Source: Burkholderiaceae bacterium 16 (GTDB taxonomy: Bacteria > Pseudomonadota > Gammaproteobacteria > Burkholderiales > Burkholderiaceae). Taken from it: a DNA stretch of 39,336 bases. The stretch covers positions 1 to 39,336 of the forward strand of contig JYOD01000070.1 of NCBI GenBank assembly GCA_000955785.1, read 5' to 3'. Each line of letters starts with the position of its first letter. Position 1 is the first letter of the stretch. Position numbers and translations under genes: made by a program. Positions 30,993 to 39,336 of this stretch are shown here, one piece after another. The notes under the pieces were generated by a model. The model saw only the letters and a program-made list of their open reading frames with translations. It did no database searches and was not told the DNA's origin.

Positions 30993-33900
30993 GTGGCAAC
31001 GCACGTCGCACTGAACCACGTCACCCACTACCGGTATGACCGGCCGGTGAAACTCTCGCCGCAAGTGGTACGGCTCCGGCCCGCCCCACACTGCCGCACC
31101 CCCATTCTTTCGTATTCGCTGCGCATCGAGCCCGAGCAGCATTTCATCAACTGGCAGCAGGACCCGTTCGCCAACTACCTGGCCCGGCTGGTGATCCCCG
31201 AGCCCACGACCGGGTTCAAGATCACCGTCGACCTGGTGGTCGAGATGGCGGTCTACAACCCGTTCGACTTCTTCCTGGAACCCTACGCCGAGCGTTTCCC
31301 CTTCAGTTACGAGGCCGGCCTGGCGCACGAGCTGGCGCCCTATATGGTCAAGGGCGAGCCGACGCCGCGCTTTGCCGCCTTCGTGGAGAGCATCCCGCGC
31401 ACGCCGCAGGTCACCATCGATTTCCTGGTGGGCCTGAACCAGCGCCTGCAGGAGGACATCCGCTACCTGATCCGCATGGAGCCCGGCGTGCAGACGCCCG
31501 AGCAGACGCTGGAATCCGGCGCGGGCTCCTGTCGCGATTCGGGCTGGCTGCTGGTGCAGACGCTGCGCCACCTGGGCCTGGCGGCGCGCTTCGTGTCCGG
31601 CTACCTGCTGCAACTGGCGCCCGACGTGAAATCCATCGACGGCCCCAGCGGCACCGAGGTGGACTTCACCGACCTGCACGCCTGGTGCGAGGTCTACCTG
31701 CCCGGCGCGGGCTGGATAGGCCTGGACCCCACCTCCGGCCTGCTGGCCGGCGAAGGCCATATCCCGGTGGCGTGCACGCCTGAGCCCAGCAGCGCGGCGC
31801 CGGTCAGCGGCGCGGTGGACGAGAGCGAGGTGAGCTTTCACCACGAGATGGCGATCACCCGCATCTATGAGTCGCCGCGGGTGACCAAGCCCTATACCGA
31901 GGAGCAGTGGCAGGCCGTGGCCGCCACCGGCGCCGAGGTCGATCGCTTGCTCAACGCGCAGGACGTGCGCCTGACCATGGGCGGCGAGCCCACCTTTGTC
32001 GCGGTCAGGGACCGCGACGGCGCGGAGTGGAACACCGACGCGCTTGGCCCCACCAAACGCGCCTATGCCACCGAACTGGTGCATAAACTGCGCGGGCGCT
32101 ACGGCGAGGGCGGTTTCCTGCACTTTGGCCAGGGCAAGTGGTACCCCGGCGAGCAACTGCCGCGCTGGGCCTTGTCGATCTGCTGGCGTGCCGATGGCCA
32201 GCCTTGCTGGCAGGATCCGTCGCTGTTCGCCGACGAGCGTGAGCCGGGCGACTATACGGAGGCCGACGCGCAGCGTTTCCTCGACAGCCTGGCCGGCCGG
32301 CTCGGCCTCAATCCGGGCTTTGTGCAGCCCGGCTATGAAGACACCTGGTATTACCTCTGGCGCGAGCGCCGGCTGCCGGTCAACGTCGACCCCATGGACG
32401 CGCGGCTGGACGACGAGATGGAGCGCATGCGCCTGCGCCGCGTGTTCGATGGCGGCCTGTCGCGGCCGACCGGCTACGTGCTGCCGCTGCGCCGCATCGG
32501 CGAGGAGGATGGCCCTGCCTTGTCCGACCAGCGCTGGATCAGCGGACCGTGGTTCTTCCGCGACGACCGCATGTACCTGCTGCCCGGCGATTCGCCGATG
32601 GGCTATCGCCTGCCGCTCGATGCCCTGCCCTGGGTCAGCGAGGCGGACTACCCCTGGCAGTTCGACCAGGACCCGTTCGCGGTGCGCTCGCCGCTGCCCA
32701 CCGGCGCACAGCTGCGCACGCAGTTGCCGGGCCTTGCCGGCACGGGCGCCGAGACTGGCCATGGTCCCGAGATTCGCGCCAGCACCGCGGCTTTCCCGGC
32801 ACCCGGCTCCGCGATGGCAAGGAGCGCAGTTGCCGGCGTCGGCAGGGCCGCGGGCATTGCCGTCGGTGCCGGCACGCCCGGCGGCCAGGCGGCGGACCTG
32901 GCGCGCGTGCCCGGACGCGGCGAATCCGCGGGCTGGATCACCCGCACCGCGCTCTGCGTGGAGGTGCGCCACCCCAGCCGCGCCGCGGGCCCCAAGGCCG
33001 AGAGCAAGGCTGCTGGCGACAAGCGCGGCATGCTCTATGTCTTCATGCCGCCGCTGACCGTGCTGGAGGATTACCTGGAACTGCTGGCGGCGGTGGAAGC
33101 CACCGCCGCCGGGCTGGGCGTGAAGGTCGTGCTGGAAGGCTACCCGCCCCCGCGCGACGTGCGCCTGAAGGTGCTGCAGGTCACGCCCGATCCCGGCGTG
33201 ATCGAGGTCAATATCCATCCCGCGGCCAATTGGGACGAACTGGTCGACCATGCCGAGTTTCTCTACCAGGCCGCCCACGAAACCTACCTCAGCACCGAGA
33301 AGTTCATGCTCGATGGCCGCCACACCGGCACCGGCGGCGGCAACCACTTCGTGCTGGGCGGCGCCACCCCGGCCGACAGCCCTTTCCTGCGCCGCCCCGA
33401 TGTGCTGTCCAGCCTGATCGCGTACTGGCACAACCATCCCTCGCTGTCCTACCTGTTCTCGGGTATGTTCATCGGCCCCACCAGCCAGGCGCCGCGCGTG
33501 GACGAGGCACGCAACGACCAGCTTTACGAACTCGAGATCGCCTTTGCCGAACTGCAGTACCAGCTCGACCGCCTGAGCGGCACGCAAGGGGCGGCCGGCG
33601 CCAATGGCGCGCACATGCCGCCGTGGCTGGTCGACCGCGCGTTGCGCAATATCCTGATCGACGTCACCGGCAACACGCACCGCAGCGAGTTCTGCATCGA
33701 CAAGCTCTACTCGCCCGACGGCCCCACCGGCCGGCTCGGCCTGCTGGAGCTGCGTGCGTTCGAGATGCCGCCGCACGCACGCATGAGCCTGGTGCAGCAA
33801 CTGCTGCTGCGCGCGCTGGTGGCACGCTTCTGGCGCGAGCCGTATCGCGCGCGGCTCACGCGCTGGGGCACCGAGCTGCATGACCGCTTCCTGCTGGGCA

Positions 33901-34538
33901 CCTTCGTGCAGATGGATTTCGACGACGTGCTCACCGAGATGCGCGAGGCGGGCTTCGCCTTCGAAAGCGCCTGGTTCGCCCCGCATTTCGAATTCCGCTT
34001 CCCGCGCGTGGGCGAGCTGGCGGCGGGCGGGCTGGCGCTGACGCTGCGCTCCGCGCTTGAGCCCTGGCACGTGATGGGCGAGGAGGGCAGCGCCGGCGGC
34101 ACCGTGCGCTATGTGGATTCCTCGCTGGAGCGCATCGAGGTGCGCGTGCTGGGCCTGAACGACAGCCGCCACGTGGTCACGGTCAACGGCCGCGCGGTGC
34201 CGCTGCAGCCCACCGGGCGCGTTGGCGAGTTCGTGGCGGGGGTGCGCTACCGGGCCTGGGCGCCGCCGTCCGCGCTCCATCCCACCATCCCGTCGCACGC
34301 GCCGCTGACTTTCGACGTGGTGGATACCTGGATGGGACGCAGCATCGGCGGATGCCAGTATCATGTTTCGCATCCGGGCGGGCGCAGTTACGAGACCTTC
34401 CCGGTCAATGCCTACGAGGCCGAAAGCCGGCGCCTGACACGCTTCTTCACACTCGGACACACACCGGGCGTGATGCGCGTGGAGGAACCCCGCCGCAGCC
34501 TCGAGTTTCCGTTCACGCTGGATTTGCGGCAACGCTGA
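30993..34538 (+). CDS. Large transglutaminase-like protein with DUF2126 region
   Basis: An 1181-residue protein, first of a four-gene cluster. Residues 1-100 are the bacterial transglutaminase N-terminal beta domain (VTHYRYDRPVKLSPQVVRLRP). The papain-like core follows, with Cys180 in SGAGSCRDSGWLLVQTLRHL, His229 in DLHAWCEVYLPG and Asp245 in WIGLDPTSGL: a full Cys-His-Asp triad. From about residue 320 to the end is the large DUF2126 region (LTMGGEPTFVAVRDRDGAEW, then GNHFVLGGATPADSPFLRRP). A Gly/Ala/Pro-rich insert lies at about 575-675. No signal peptide is seen. The start is GTG 30993 with GGGAGG upstream. Related proteins may be peptidases or cross-linkers; the reaction is unproven. Confidence 0.9.
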   Translation: MATHVALNHVTHYRYDRPVKLSPQVVRLRPAPHCRTPILSYSLRIEPEQHFINWQQDPFANYLARLVIPEPTTGFKITVDLVVEMAVYNPFDFFLEPYAERFPFSYEAGLAHELAPYMVKGEPTPRFAAFVESIPRTPQVTIDFLVGLNQRLQEDIRYLIRMEPGVQTPEQTLESGAGSCRDSGWLLVQTLRHLGLAARFVSGYLLQLAPDVKSIDGPSGTEVDFTDLHAWCEVYLPGAGWIGLDPTSGLLAGEGHIPVACTPEPSSAAPVSGAVDESEVSFHHEMAITRIYESPRVTKPYTEEQWQAVAATGAEVDRLLNAQDVRLTMGGEPTFVAVRDRDGAEWNTDALGPTKRAYATELVHKLRGRYGEGGFLHFGQGKWYPGEQLPRWALSICWRADGQPCWQDPSLFADEREPGDYTEADAQRFLDSLAGRLGLNPGFVQPGYEDTWYYLWRERRLPVNVDPMDARLDDEMERMRLRRVFDGGLSRPTGYVLPLRRIGEEDGPALSDQRWISGPWFFRDDRMYLLPGDSPMGYRLPLDALPWVSEADYPWQFDQDPFAVRSPLPTGAQLRTQLPGLAGTGAETGHGPEIRASTAAFPAPGSAMARSAVAGVGRAAGIAVGAGTPGGQAADLARVPGRGESAGWITRTALCVEVRHPSRAAGPKAESKAAGDKRGMLYVFMPPLTVLEDYLELLAAVEATAAGLGVKVVLEGYPPPRDVRLKVLQVTPDPGVIEVNIHPAANWDELVDHAEFLYQAAHETYLSTEKFMLDGRHTGTGGGNHFVLGGATPADSPFLRRPDVLSSLIAYWHNHPSLSYLFSGMFIGPTSQAPRVDEARNDQLYELEIAFAELQYQLDRLSGTQGAAGANGAHMPPWLVDRALRNILIDVTGNTHRSEFCIDKLYSPDGPTGRLGLLELRAFEMPPHARMSLVQQLLLRALVARFWREPYRARLTRWGTELHDRFLLGTFVQMDFDDVLTEMREAGFAFESAWFAPHFEFRFPRVGELAAGGLALTLRSALEPWHVMGEEGSAGGTVRYVDSSLERIEVRVLGLNDSRHVVTVNGRAVPLQPTGRVGEFVAGVRYRAWAPPSALHPTIPSHAPLTFDVVDTWMGRSIGGCQYHVSHPGGRSYETFPVNAYEAESRRLTRFFTLGHTPGVMRVEEPRRSLEFPFTLDLRQR

Positions 34539-34565
34539 TCCGGCTCGCCCCCAAGCCGCGCCGCC

Positions 34566-37229
34566 GTGCCTCAACAGCCGTCACTGCCTTTCGATGAATC
34601 CACCCCCGCGGTAGACGCGGTAACGCACCGCGCGCGGCCGGTGCCGCCCGGCCACCTTGACGAACTGGGCGCGTGCGGCGAAGGGCTGCGCGCGCCGTGG
34701 GCGAGCTTCTTCCAGGTGCTGGGCGAGGAAGGCATCGACGGCCTCGACCAGCAGGCCGCCGCCATGGCGCGCCAGATCCGCGACAACGGCGTGACCTACA
34801 ACGTGTACGCGGACAACGCCGACAATGCCGGCGCACGCGCCTGGGCACTGGACCTGCTGCCCTTCCTGGTGTCCGAGGAGGACTGGGAGCGGATCGAACG
34901 CGGCGTGATCCAGCGGGCCGGGCTGGCCAACGCCATGGTGGCCGACATCTACGGGCCGCAGACCCTGCTGTCCAAGGGTTTGCTGCCGGCCGGCCTGGTC
35001 TTCGGCCACCCCGGCTACCTGCGCCCGCTCAAGGGCTACCAGCCGCCGGGCGGCAATTTCCTGCATATCGTCGCAGTGGACCTGGCGCATACCGTGGAGG
35101 GCGGCTGGACCGTCATGGCCCACCGCACGGAAACGCCTTCGGGCATGGGCTATGCGCTGGAAAACCGGCTAATCATTTCCAGCCTGTTCGCCGATGCGTT
35201 CCGCGAGCTGCGCGTGCGGCGCCTGCCTGCCGCGTTCACGCAGCTGGTGGCCACGCTGGCGCAGCAGCCCGCGGCGCAGCCACCAGCGCCCGAATCCTGT
35301 GGCGGTGCGGCGGCGGCGGTCAGCAAGCACATCGTGCTGCTCACCCCGGGCCCCTATAACGAGACCTATTTCGAGCACACCTTCCTGGCCCGCTACCTCG
35401 GCATCACGCTGGTCGAGGGCAAGGACCTGACCGTGCGCAACGAAGTGGTCTACCTGAAGACGCTGGCCGGGCTGGAACGCGTCGACGTGGTGCTGCGCCG
35501 CCTGGACGATGCCTATTGCGATCCGGTCGAGTTGCGGCAGGACTCAACGCTTGGCGTGCCAGGCTTGCTGCAGGCGATGCGCGCGGGCAATGTGCTGGTC
35601 TCCAACGCGCCCGGCTCGGGCTTCCTGGAAACGCCGGCCATCCACGGTTTCCTGCCCGCCATCGCCCGCGAACTGCTGGGCGAGCCGTTGCTGCTGCCCG
35701 GCGTGCCGAGCTGGTGGTGCGGCGAGGCCACCGCGCGCGCGGAAGCGCTCGCGCAATTCAGCGAAGCCTTCCTGATGCCGACCTATCCGCGTGGCATGGC
35801 GCAGCCGTGGGAAGGGCCACGGCTGGGCATGGAGCGCGGCCTGCAGCGGCTGGCCGACTGGCGCGAGCGCATCGAGCAGGTGCCCGATCTGTTCACCATC
35901 CAGGCCGACCTGCCGCTGTCGCACGCGCCGCGCTGGGAAGGCCCGCATATCGGCTCGCGCATGGCCATGCTGCGGGTGTACGCCATCGCCGACGGGCGCG
36001 GCGGCTGGCAGGTGATGCCGGGCGGCTTTACCCGGCTCGCGGGAGAAGGGCAGCCGGCGGTTTCGATGCAGCTCGGCGGGTCCAGCGTCGATACCTGGGT
36101 GCTGTCGAGCCAGCCGGCACAGCCGATGCCGATGCCGCTGCCGTTCCCGATGGCCAGCACGGGCCTGGGTCCGGCCCCCAAGCCGCTGGCCGTATCGAGC
36201 CGCGCCGCCGAGAACCTGTTCTGGGCCGGCCGCTACGCCGAGCGCGCGGAGAACAATGTGCGCCTGTGCCGGCTTGTGCTGGGCTCGATCGAGAGCAGCG
36301 ACGACCGCGACGACAGCGCGCTCGACGTGATCGGCGAACTGGTGCAGGCCTGCGGCCTGCTGCCGACCGGCGCCCCGCAGCCGCGGGCCTCGCTGCGCGT
36401 GTTCGAGCGCAGCCTGGTGTCCGCGCTGGCGGAAGACGCCGGCTGGACCAGCGTGGGGCAGAACCTGGCCAGCCACGTGCATGCCGCCACCGAGATCCGC
36501 AACCGGCTGTCCAACGACCACTGGCGCACCATCCTGGCCGCGCGCAACGATTTCGGCGACGCGATGGCGGCCGCTTGTGGCGGCAGCCCGGGCGCGGCGG
36601 GCTGCGACGCCGGTTACTACGACCGGCCGCGCGTGCTGGCGGCGCTGGATCACCTCGGCATGCAGCTCGCCGCCATCAGCGGCGCCCAGGGCGACCGCAT
36701 GACCCGCGATGAAGCCTGGCGCCTGCTGTTCATCGGCCGCCATATCGAGCGCGTGGCCACGCTGTCGACCTTCCTGCAGGTGTTCGCGTACAACGGCGCG
36801 CTGCTGCACCGGACCTGCTTCGACCTGGTGCTGCACCTGTTCGACAGCACGCTGACCTTCCGCGCGCTCTATCCCGGCCGCTCCGATGTGCCGGCGCTGG
36901 TCGACCAGATCGTGATCGAGCCCACCAATCCTCGCGGGCTCTATGGCGTGCTGGCGCGGCTGCGCGTCAAGCTCGGCCAGGTCACGCCCCCGGCCAGTCC
37001 GGCAGGCACCGGGCGTTTGCCGCTGCCGCAGTTCCTGCCCACGGTGGAGACGCTGCCTGGCTGGGAGGTGCTATGCGAGCGCGATGCCGACGGGCAATAC
37101 ACCAATCTGGTGCAATTGTGCGGGCAGCTGACGAGCATGATGGTGCAATTGTCCGACGAAATCAGTGCGCGCTACTTCAGCCATGCCGGCATGGCCGGGA
37201 CGGGTGCCTGGGCCGGGGTGCAGCCATGA
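34566..37229 (+). CDS. Circularly permuted ATP-grasp fused to alpha-E domain
   Basis: An 887-residue fusion. Residues about 35-515 match the circularly permuted ATP-grasp families (DUF404/DUF407): NGVTYNVYADNADNAGARAW, VFGHPGYLRPLKGYQPPGG, VDVVLRRLDDAYCDPVELRQ, then GSGFLETPAIHGFLPAIARE. Residues about 540-870 are an alpha-E (DUF403) helical domain starting AAENLFWAGRYAERAENNVR with a later DEAWRLLFIGRHIERV. In other genomes these are often separate proteins. ATP-grasp enzymes ligate carboxylates to amines, so an amide or peptide ligase is the family expectation. An Ala/Pro/Gly-rich insert lies near 235-255. It follows the transglutaminase gene by 27 bp, starts with GTG, and its TGA overlaps the next ATG. 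Confidence 0.9.
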   Translation: MPQQPSLPFDESTPAVDAVTHRARPVPPGHLDELGACGEGLRAPWASFFQVLGEEGIDGLDQQAAAMARQIRDNGVTYNVYADNADNAGARAWALDLLPFLVSEEDWERIERGVIQRAGLANAMVADIYGPQTLLSKGLLPAGLVFGHPGYLRPLKGYQPPGGNFLHIVAVDLAHTVEGGWTVMAHRTETPSGMGYALENRLIISSLFADAFRELRVRRLPAAFTQLVATLAQQPAAQPPAPESCGGAAAAVSKHIVLLTPGPYNETYFEHTFLARYLGITLVEGKDLTVRNEVVYLKTLAGLERVDVVLRRLDDAYCDPVELRQDSTLGVPGLLQAMRAGNVLVSNAPGSGFLETPAIHGFLPAIARELLGEPLLLPGVPSWWCGEATARAEALAQFSEAFLMPTYPRGMAQPWEGPRLGMERGLQRLADWRERIEQVPDLFTIQADLPLSHAPRWEGPHIGSRMAMLRVYAIADGRGGWQVMPGGFTRLAGEGQPAVSMQLGGSSVDTWVLSSQPAQPMPMPLPFPMASTGLGPAPKPLAVSSRAAENLFWAGRYAERAENNVRLCRLVLGSIESSDDRDDSALDVIGELVQACGLLPTGAPQPRASLRVFERSLVSALAEDAGWTSVGQNLASHVHAATEIRNRLSNDHWRTILAARNDFGDAMAAACGGSPGAAGCDAGYYDRPRVLAALDHLGMQLAAISGAQGDRMTRDEAWRLLFIGRHIERVATLSTFLQVFAYNGALLHRTCFDLVLHLFDSTLTFRALYPGRSDVPALVDQIVIEPTNPRGLYGVLARLRVKLGQVTPPASPAGTGRLPLPQFLPTVETLPGWEVLCERDADGQYTNLVQLCGQLTSMMVQLSDEISARYFSHAGMAGTGAWAGVQP

Positions 37230-38179
37230 CCGCGGCGATGAACGAGACGACCGCCGTCGCCGTCGCCGTCGCGCCCGCAACACCCGCGCCGCGCGCCGCA
37301 TCCGTGCTGACCGTCCACCACAAGACCATCTACGACTACACCGCGCCGGTGGAAAACGCCCAGCAGCGCGCCGTGGTGTTCCCGGTCACTTGCCCGTGGC
37401 AGGCGGTGCTCTCGCACAGCACGCTGATCGAGCCGGCGCCGTCGCACCAGCGTGCGGACACCGATGCCTTCGGCAACAACGTGCTGTACTTCACCATCGA
37501 CGTGCCGCACGACTTCATGCAGCTCGCCTGCGAGAGCACGGTCAGCCTGACGCCGCGCTGGGAGGCGCTCGATCCCGCCGCCAGCATGCCGTGGGAAGCC
37601 GCGGTGGCGGCGCTGCGCTTTCGCGCCGGCCAGCCCTTCATGCCGCAGAGCGAGTTCTGCTTCGCCTCGCCCAACATAGCGCTGCATCCGGACCTCAAGG
37701 CCTACGCGCTGGCCAGCTTCGCGCCCGGCGCGCCGGTGGTGGCGGGCGCCATCGACCTGATGCACCGCATCCATGCCGACTTCGAATACCACGCCACCGC
37801 CACCGAGGTCGATACGCCGGCGCTGCAGGCCTTCGGCCTGCGCAGCGGCGTGTGCCAGGATTTCGCCCAGGTGATGATCGGCTGCCTGCGCTCGCTTGGC
37901 CTCGCCGCGCGCTATGTCAGCGGCTACTTGTGCACCGAACCGCCGCCCGGCCAGCCCAGGCTGATCGGCGCCGACGCCTCGCACGCGTGGCTGTCGGTCT
38001 ACTGCCCCCTGGCCGGCTGGGTCGACCTCGATCCCACCAACGATGTGCTGGCCGACACCGGCCACGTCACGCTGGCGTTCGGGCGCGACTACAGCGATGT
38101 CTCGCTGCTGCGCGGGGTCATCGTCGGCGGCGGCGCGCACGATGTCGAAGTGGAGGTCAGCGTGTTGCCGCTCGTGTAG
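37226..38179 (+). CDS. Transglutaminase-like cysteine protease/ligase
   Basis: A 317-residue protein. After an Ala/Val/Pro-rich N-terminal 28 residues comes the transglutaminase N-terminal domain (LTVHHKTIYDYTAPVENAQQ) and then the core with Cys210 in LRSGVCQDFAQVMIGCLRSL, His253 in DASHAWLSVYCP and Asp269 in WVDLDPTNDVLA. The catalytic triad is complete. It lacks the DUF2126 part found in the first gene of the cluster. ATG 37226 overlaps the previous stop (ATGA), implying coupled translation; ATG 37238 is an alternative start. It may cleave or form an isopeptide or peptide bond in the same pathway as the ATP-grasp protein. Confidence 0.9.
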   Translation: MTAAMNETTAVAVAVAPATPAPRAASVLTVHHKTIYDYTAPVENAQQRAVVFPVTCPWQAVLSHSTLIEPAPSHQRADTDAFGNNVLYFTIDVPHDFMQLACESTVSLTPRWEALDPAASMPWEAAVAALRFRAGQPFMPQSEFCFASPNIALHPDLKAYALASFAPGAPVVAGAIDLMHRIHADFEYHATATEVDTPALQAFGLRSGVCQDFAQVMIGCLRSLGLAARYVSGYLCTEPPPGQPRLIGADASHAWLSVYCPLAGWVDLDPTNDVLADTGHVTLAFGRDYSDVSLLRGVIVGGGAHDVEVEVSVLPLV

Positions 38180-38257
38180 CGACGCCGCCGCGGTCAGCGG
38201 CTGGCAAGCCAATTGCTTGTCGGTAGCCTGGGTTTGCCGAGAAAAGGGGGAATCATC

Positions 38258-39190
38258 ATGCTAAGCCGCACCGCCGACCACCTGTTCTGGATGGCCCGCT
38301 ACACCGAGCGTGCGGAGAACACCGCGCGCATGCTCGACGTCAACTACCAGGCCTCGATGCTGCCGCAGTCGCACGACGTGGCCCGGCAAGGCTGGCTGGC
38401 GATGCTCGATGTGACCGAACTCACGCCGGTATTTGCCGAGCATCACGGCTCGGTGGCGCACGGGGAGGTGATCGACTTCATGGTGCGGGACCTGAGCCAC
38501 CCCGCATCGATCATGTCGTGCCTGCGCGCCGCCCGCGAAAACGCCCGTGCGGTGCGCGGCGCGCTTACCACGCCGCTTTGGGAGACCATCAACACCACCT
38601 GGCTCGATGTGCAGCAGATGGTTGCCGACGGGATCCTGCGGCACGATCCTGCGCAGTTCTTCGAGTGGGTGAAGTTCCGCTCTCACCTTACGCGCGGCGT
38701 GGAAGCAGGGACCATGCTCAAGGACGAAGCCTATTGCTTCATGCGCCTGGGGACGTTCCTGGAACGGGCGGATAACACAGCTCGCATTCTCGACGTCAAG
38801 TTCCAGGCTACCGACCTGGGGCAGCAGCAGGACGACTTCTATCAGTGGGCTGCCGTATTGCGCTCGGTGTCGGGGCTGGAGATGTATCGCAAGGTTTATC
38901 GCTCGGTGGTCACGCCGGAACGCGTGGCGGAGCTGCTGATCGTGCATCCGGATATGCCGCGGTCGCTGGCGGCTAGCTTGCGGGAGGTGGTTTCGTTGCT
39001 GGCGCAGGTGAGTAATGGGCTGTCAGGGGAGACTGAGCGGCGTGCGGGGAAGCTGCATGCAGAGCTTAAGTTCACGCGGATCGAGGATATCTTTTCTGTG
39101 GGGATTCACGGGTGGCTTAGTGATTTTTTGCGCAGGATCCATGAGCTTGGGGGTGGGGTTAGTCGGGATTTTTTGATGAAGGGGGTGTAG
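38258..39190 (+). CDS. Stand-alone alpha-E domain protein (DUF403)
   Basis: A 310-residue all-helical protein. Its N terminus MLSRTADHLFWMARYTERAE, continuing NTARMLDV, is the alpha-E signature. Near residue 170 a second copy appears as FMRLGTFLERADNTARILDV, so the fold has an internal repeat. The sequence is related to the C-terminal part of the upstream ATP-grasp fusion. ATG 38258 has AGGGGG upstream. It is 78 bp after the transglutaminase. Alpha-E proteins always seem to accompany ATP-grasp/transglutaminase pairs; their role is unknown. Codon use becomes less G/C-biased in the last ~250 bp. Confidence 0.9.
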   Translation: MLSRTADHLFWMARYTERAENTARMLDVNYQASMLPQSHDVARQGWLAMLDVTELTPVFAEHHGSVAHGEVIDFMVRDLSHPASIMSCLRAARENARAVRGALTTPLWETINTTWLDVQQMVADGILRHDPAQFFEWVKFRSHLTRGVEAGTMLKDEAYCFMRLGTFLERADNTARILDVKFQATDLGQQQDDFYQWAAVLRSVSGLEMYRKVYRSVVTPERVAELLIVHPDMPRSLAASLREVVSLLAQVSNGLSGETERRAGKLHAELKFTRIEDIFSVGIHGWLSDFLRRIHELGGGVSRDFLMKGV

Positions 39191-39262
39191 GGGATAGGGG
39201 AGGGGGAAACCGTTGGCTTTTTGGTGTTAGTCGGATTTGATTTGGGCGGTGTTGGTTATTTA

Positions 39263-39313
39263 ACCCAAAGGAATACGGCGTCCCCCTGCGGGGGACGCCG
39301 TATTCCTTTGGGT
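39263..39313. repeat. Perfect inverted repeat with 24-bp arms and 3-bp loop
   Basis: The left arm is 39263-39286 (begins ACCCAAAGGAATACGG) and the right arm is 39290-39313 (ends CCGTATTCCTTTGGGT), with TGC between. All 24 positions pair. It lies 73 bp after the alpha-E stop. It could be a strong terminator (TTTTT occurs 15 bp beyond) or a dispersed palindromic repeat. Confidence 0.9.
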
Positions 39314-39336
39314 CGGGGGTGTCAGGATTTTTGTGT

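Noticed and set aside
32549..33883. A 444-codon plus-strand frame inside the transglutaminase gene in another frame
   Set aside because: Arg/Pro/Ala-rich out-of-frame translation of a clear gene.
30855..34574. A 1239-codon open frame on the minus strand opposite the large transglutaminase gene
   Set aside because: It mirrors the codon positions of the plus-strand gene, has no recognisable motif, and is His/Gln/Gly/Arg-rich as expected for antisense of GC-rich coding DNA.

Overview
The window looks like a chromosomal segment of a high-GC Burkholderiaceae beta-proteobacterium, most likely Cupriavidus or a close relative. This is inferred from the strong G/C preference at third codon positions, a typical beta-proteobacterial porin, two Bug-type solute receptors, a minCDE operon next to corA, and a kdpFABCDE operon with Burkholderiaceae-like proteins. 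No tRNA, rRNA, CRISPR array, transposase or attachment site was recognised. All calls come from reading the sequence and from memory of protein families; nothing was searched.

Region 1 (1-8.3 kb) holds small regulator/transporter modules. An AraC regulator diverges from a fosmidomycin-resistance-like MFS exporter. Then come a soluble chemoreceptor-like protein with its signalling tip in front of a Cache-like sensor, an exported M20 carboxypeptidase, a PecS/PecM-type pair (MarR regulator and divergent EamA exporter) with two matching palindromic operators between them, a small CxxC protein and a Bug receptor.

Region 2 (8.3-10.8 kb) is a two-component locus in decay. One OmpR-type regulator has lost the phosphoacceptor Asp and the conserved Lys. 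Its divergent paralogue keeps both but carries an in-frame TGA. The kinase gene coupled to that paralogue is frameshifted.

Region 3 (10.8-17.3 kb) is mostly housekeeping: a general porin, minC-minD-minE, and corA. It also holds a broken lipoprotein gene full of slippage-prone repeats.

Region 4 (17.3-26.4 kb) is a complete high-affinity potassium system, kdpF-A-B-C-D-E, with a recognisable KdpE box upstream, a small one-helix ORF leading the operon, and a long hairpin between kdpA and kdpB. KdpD and KdpE are the sensor kinase and regulator that would act at that box.

Region 5 (26.4-30.8 kb) holds a formylglycine-type sulfatase or phosphonate monoesterase, a Bug receptor, a MarR regulator and a Sel1-repeat protein.

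Region 6 (30.9-39.2 kb) is the most intriguing part. Four co-directional genes encode a 1181-residue transglutaminase/DUF2126 protein, a circularly permuted ATP-grasp fused to an alpha-E domain, a second transglutaminase, and a stand-alone alpha-E protein. Families of this kind have been predicted from gene neighbourhoods to make or remodel peptides or peptide tags, but to my knowledge their substrate is unknown. The cluster is followed by a perfect inverted repeat with 24-bp arms.
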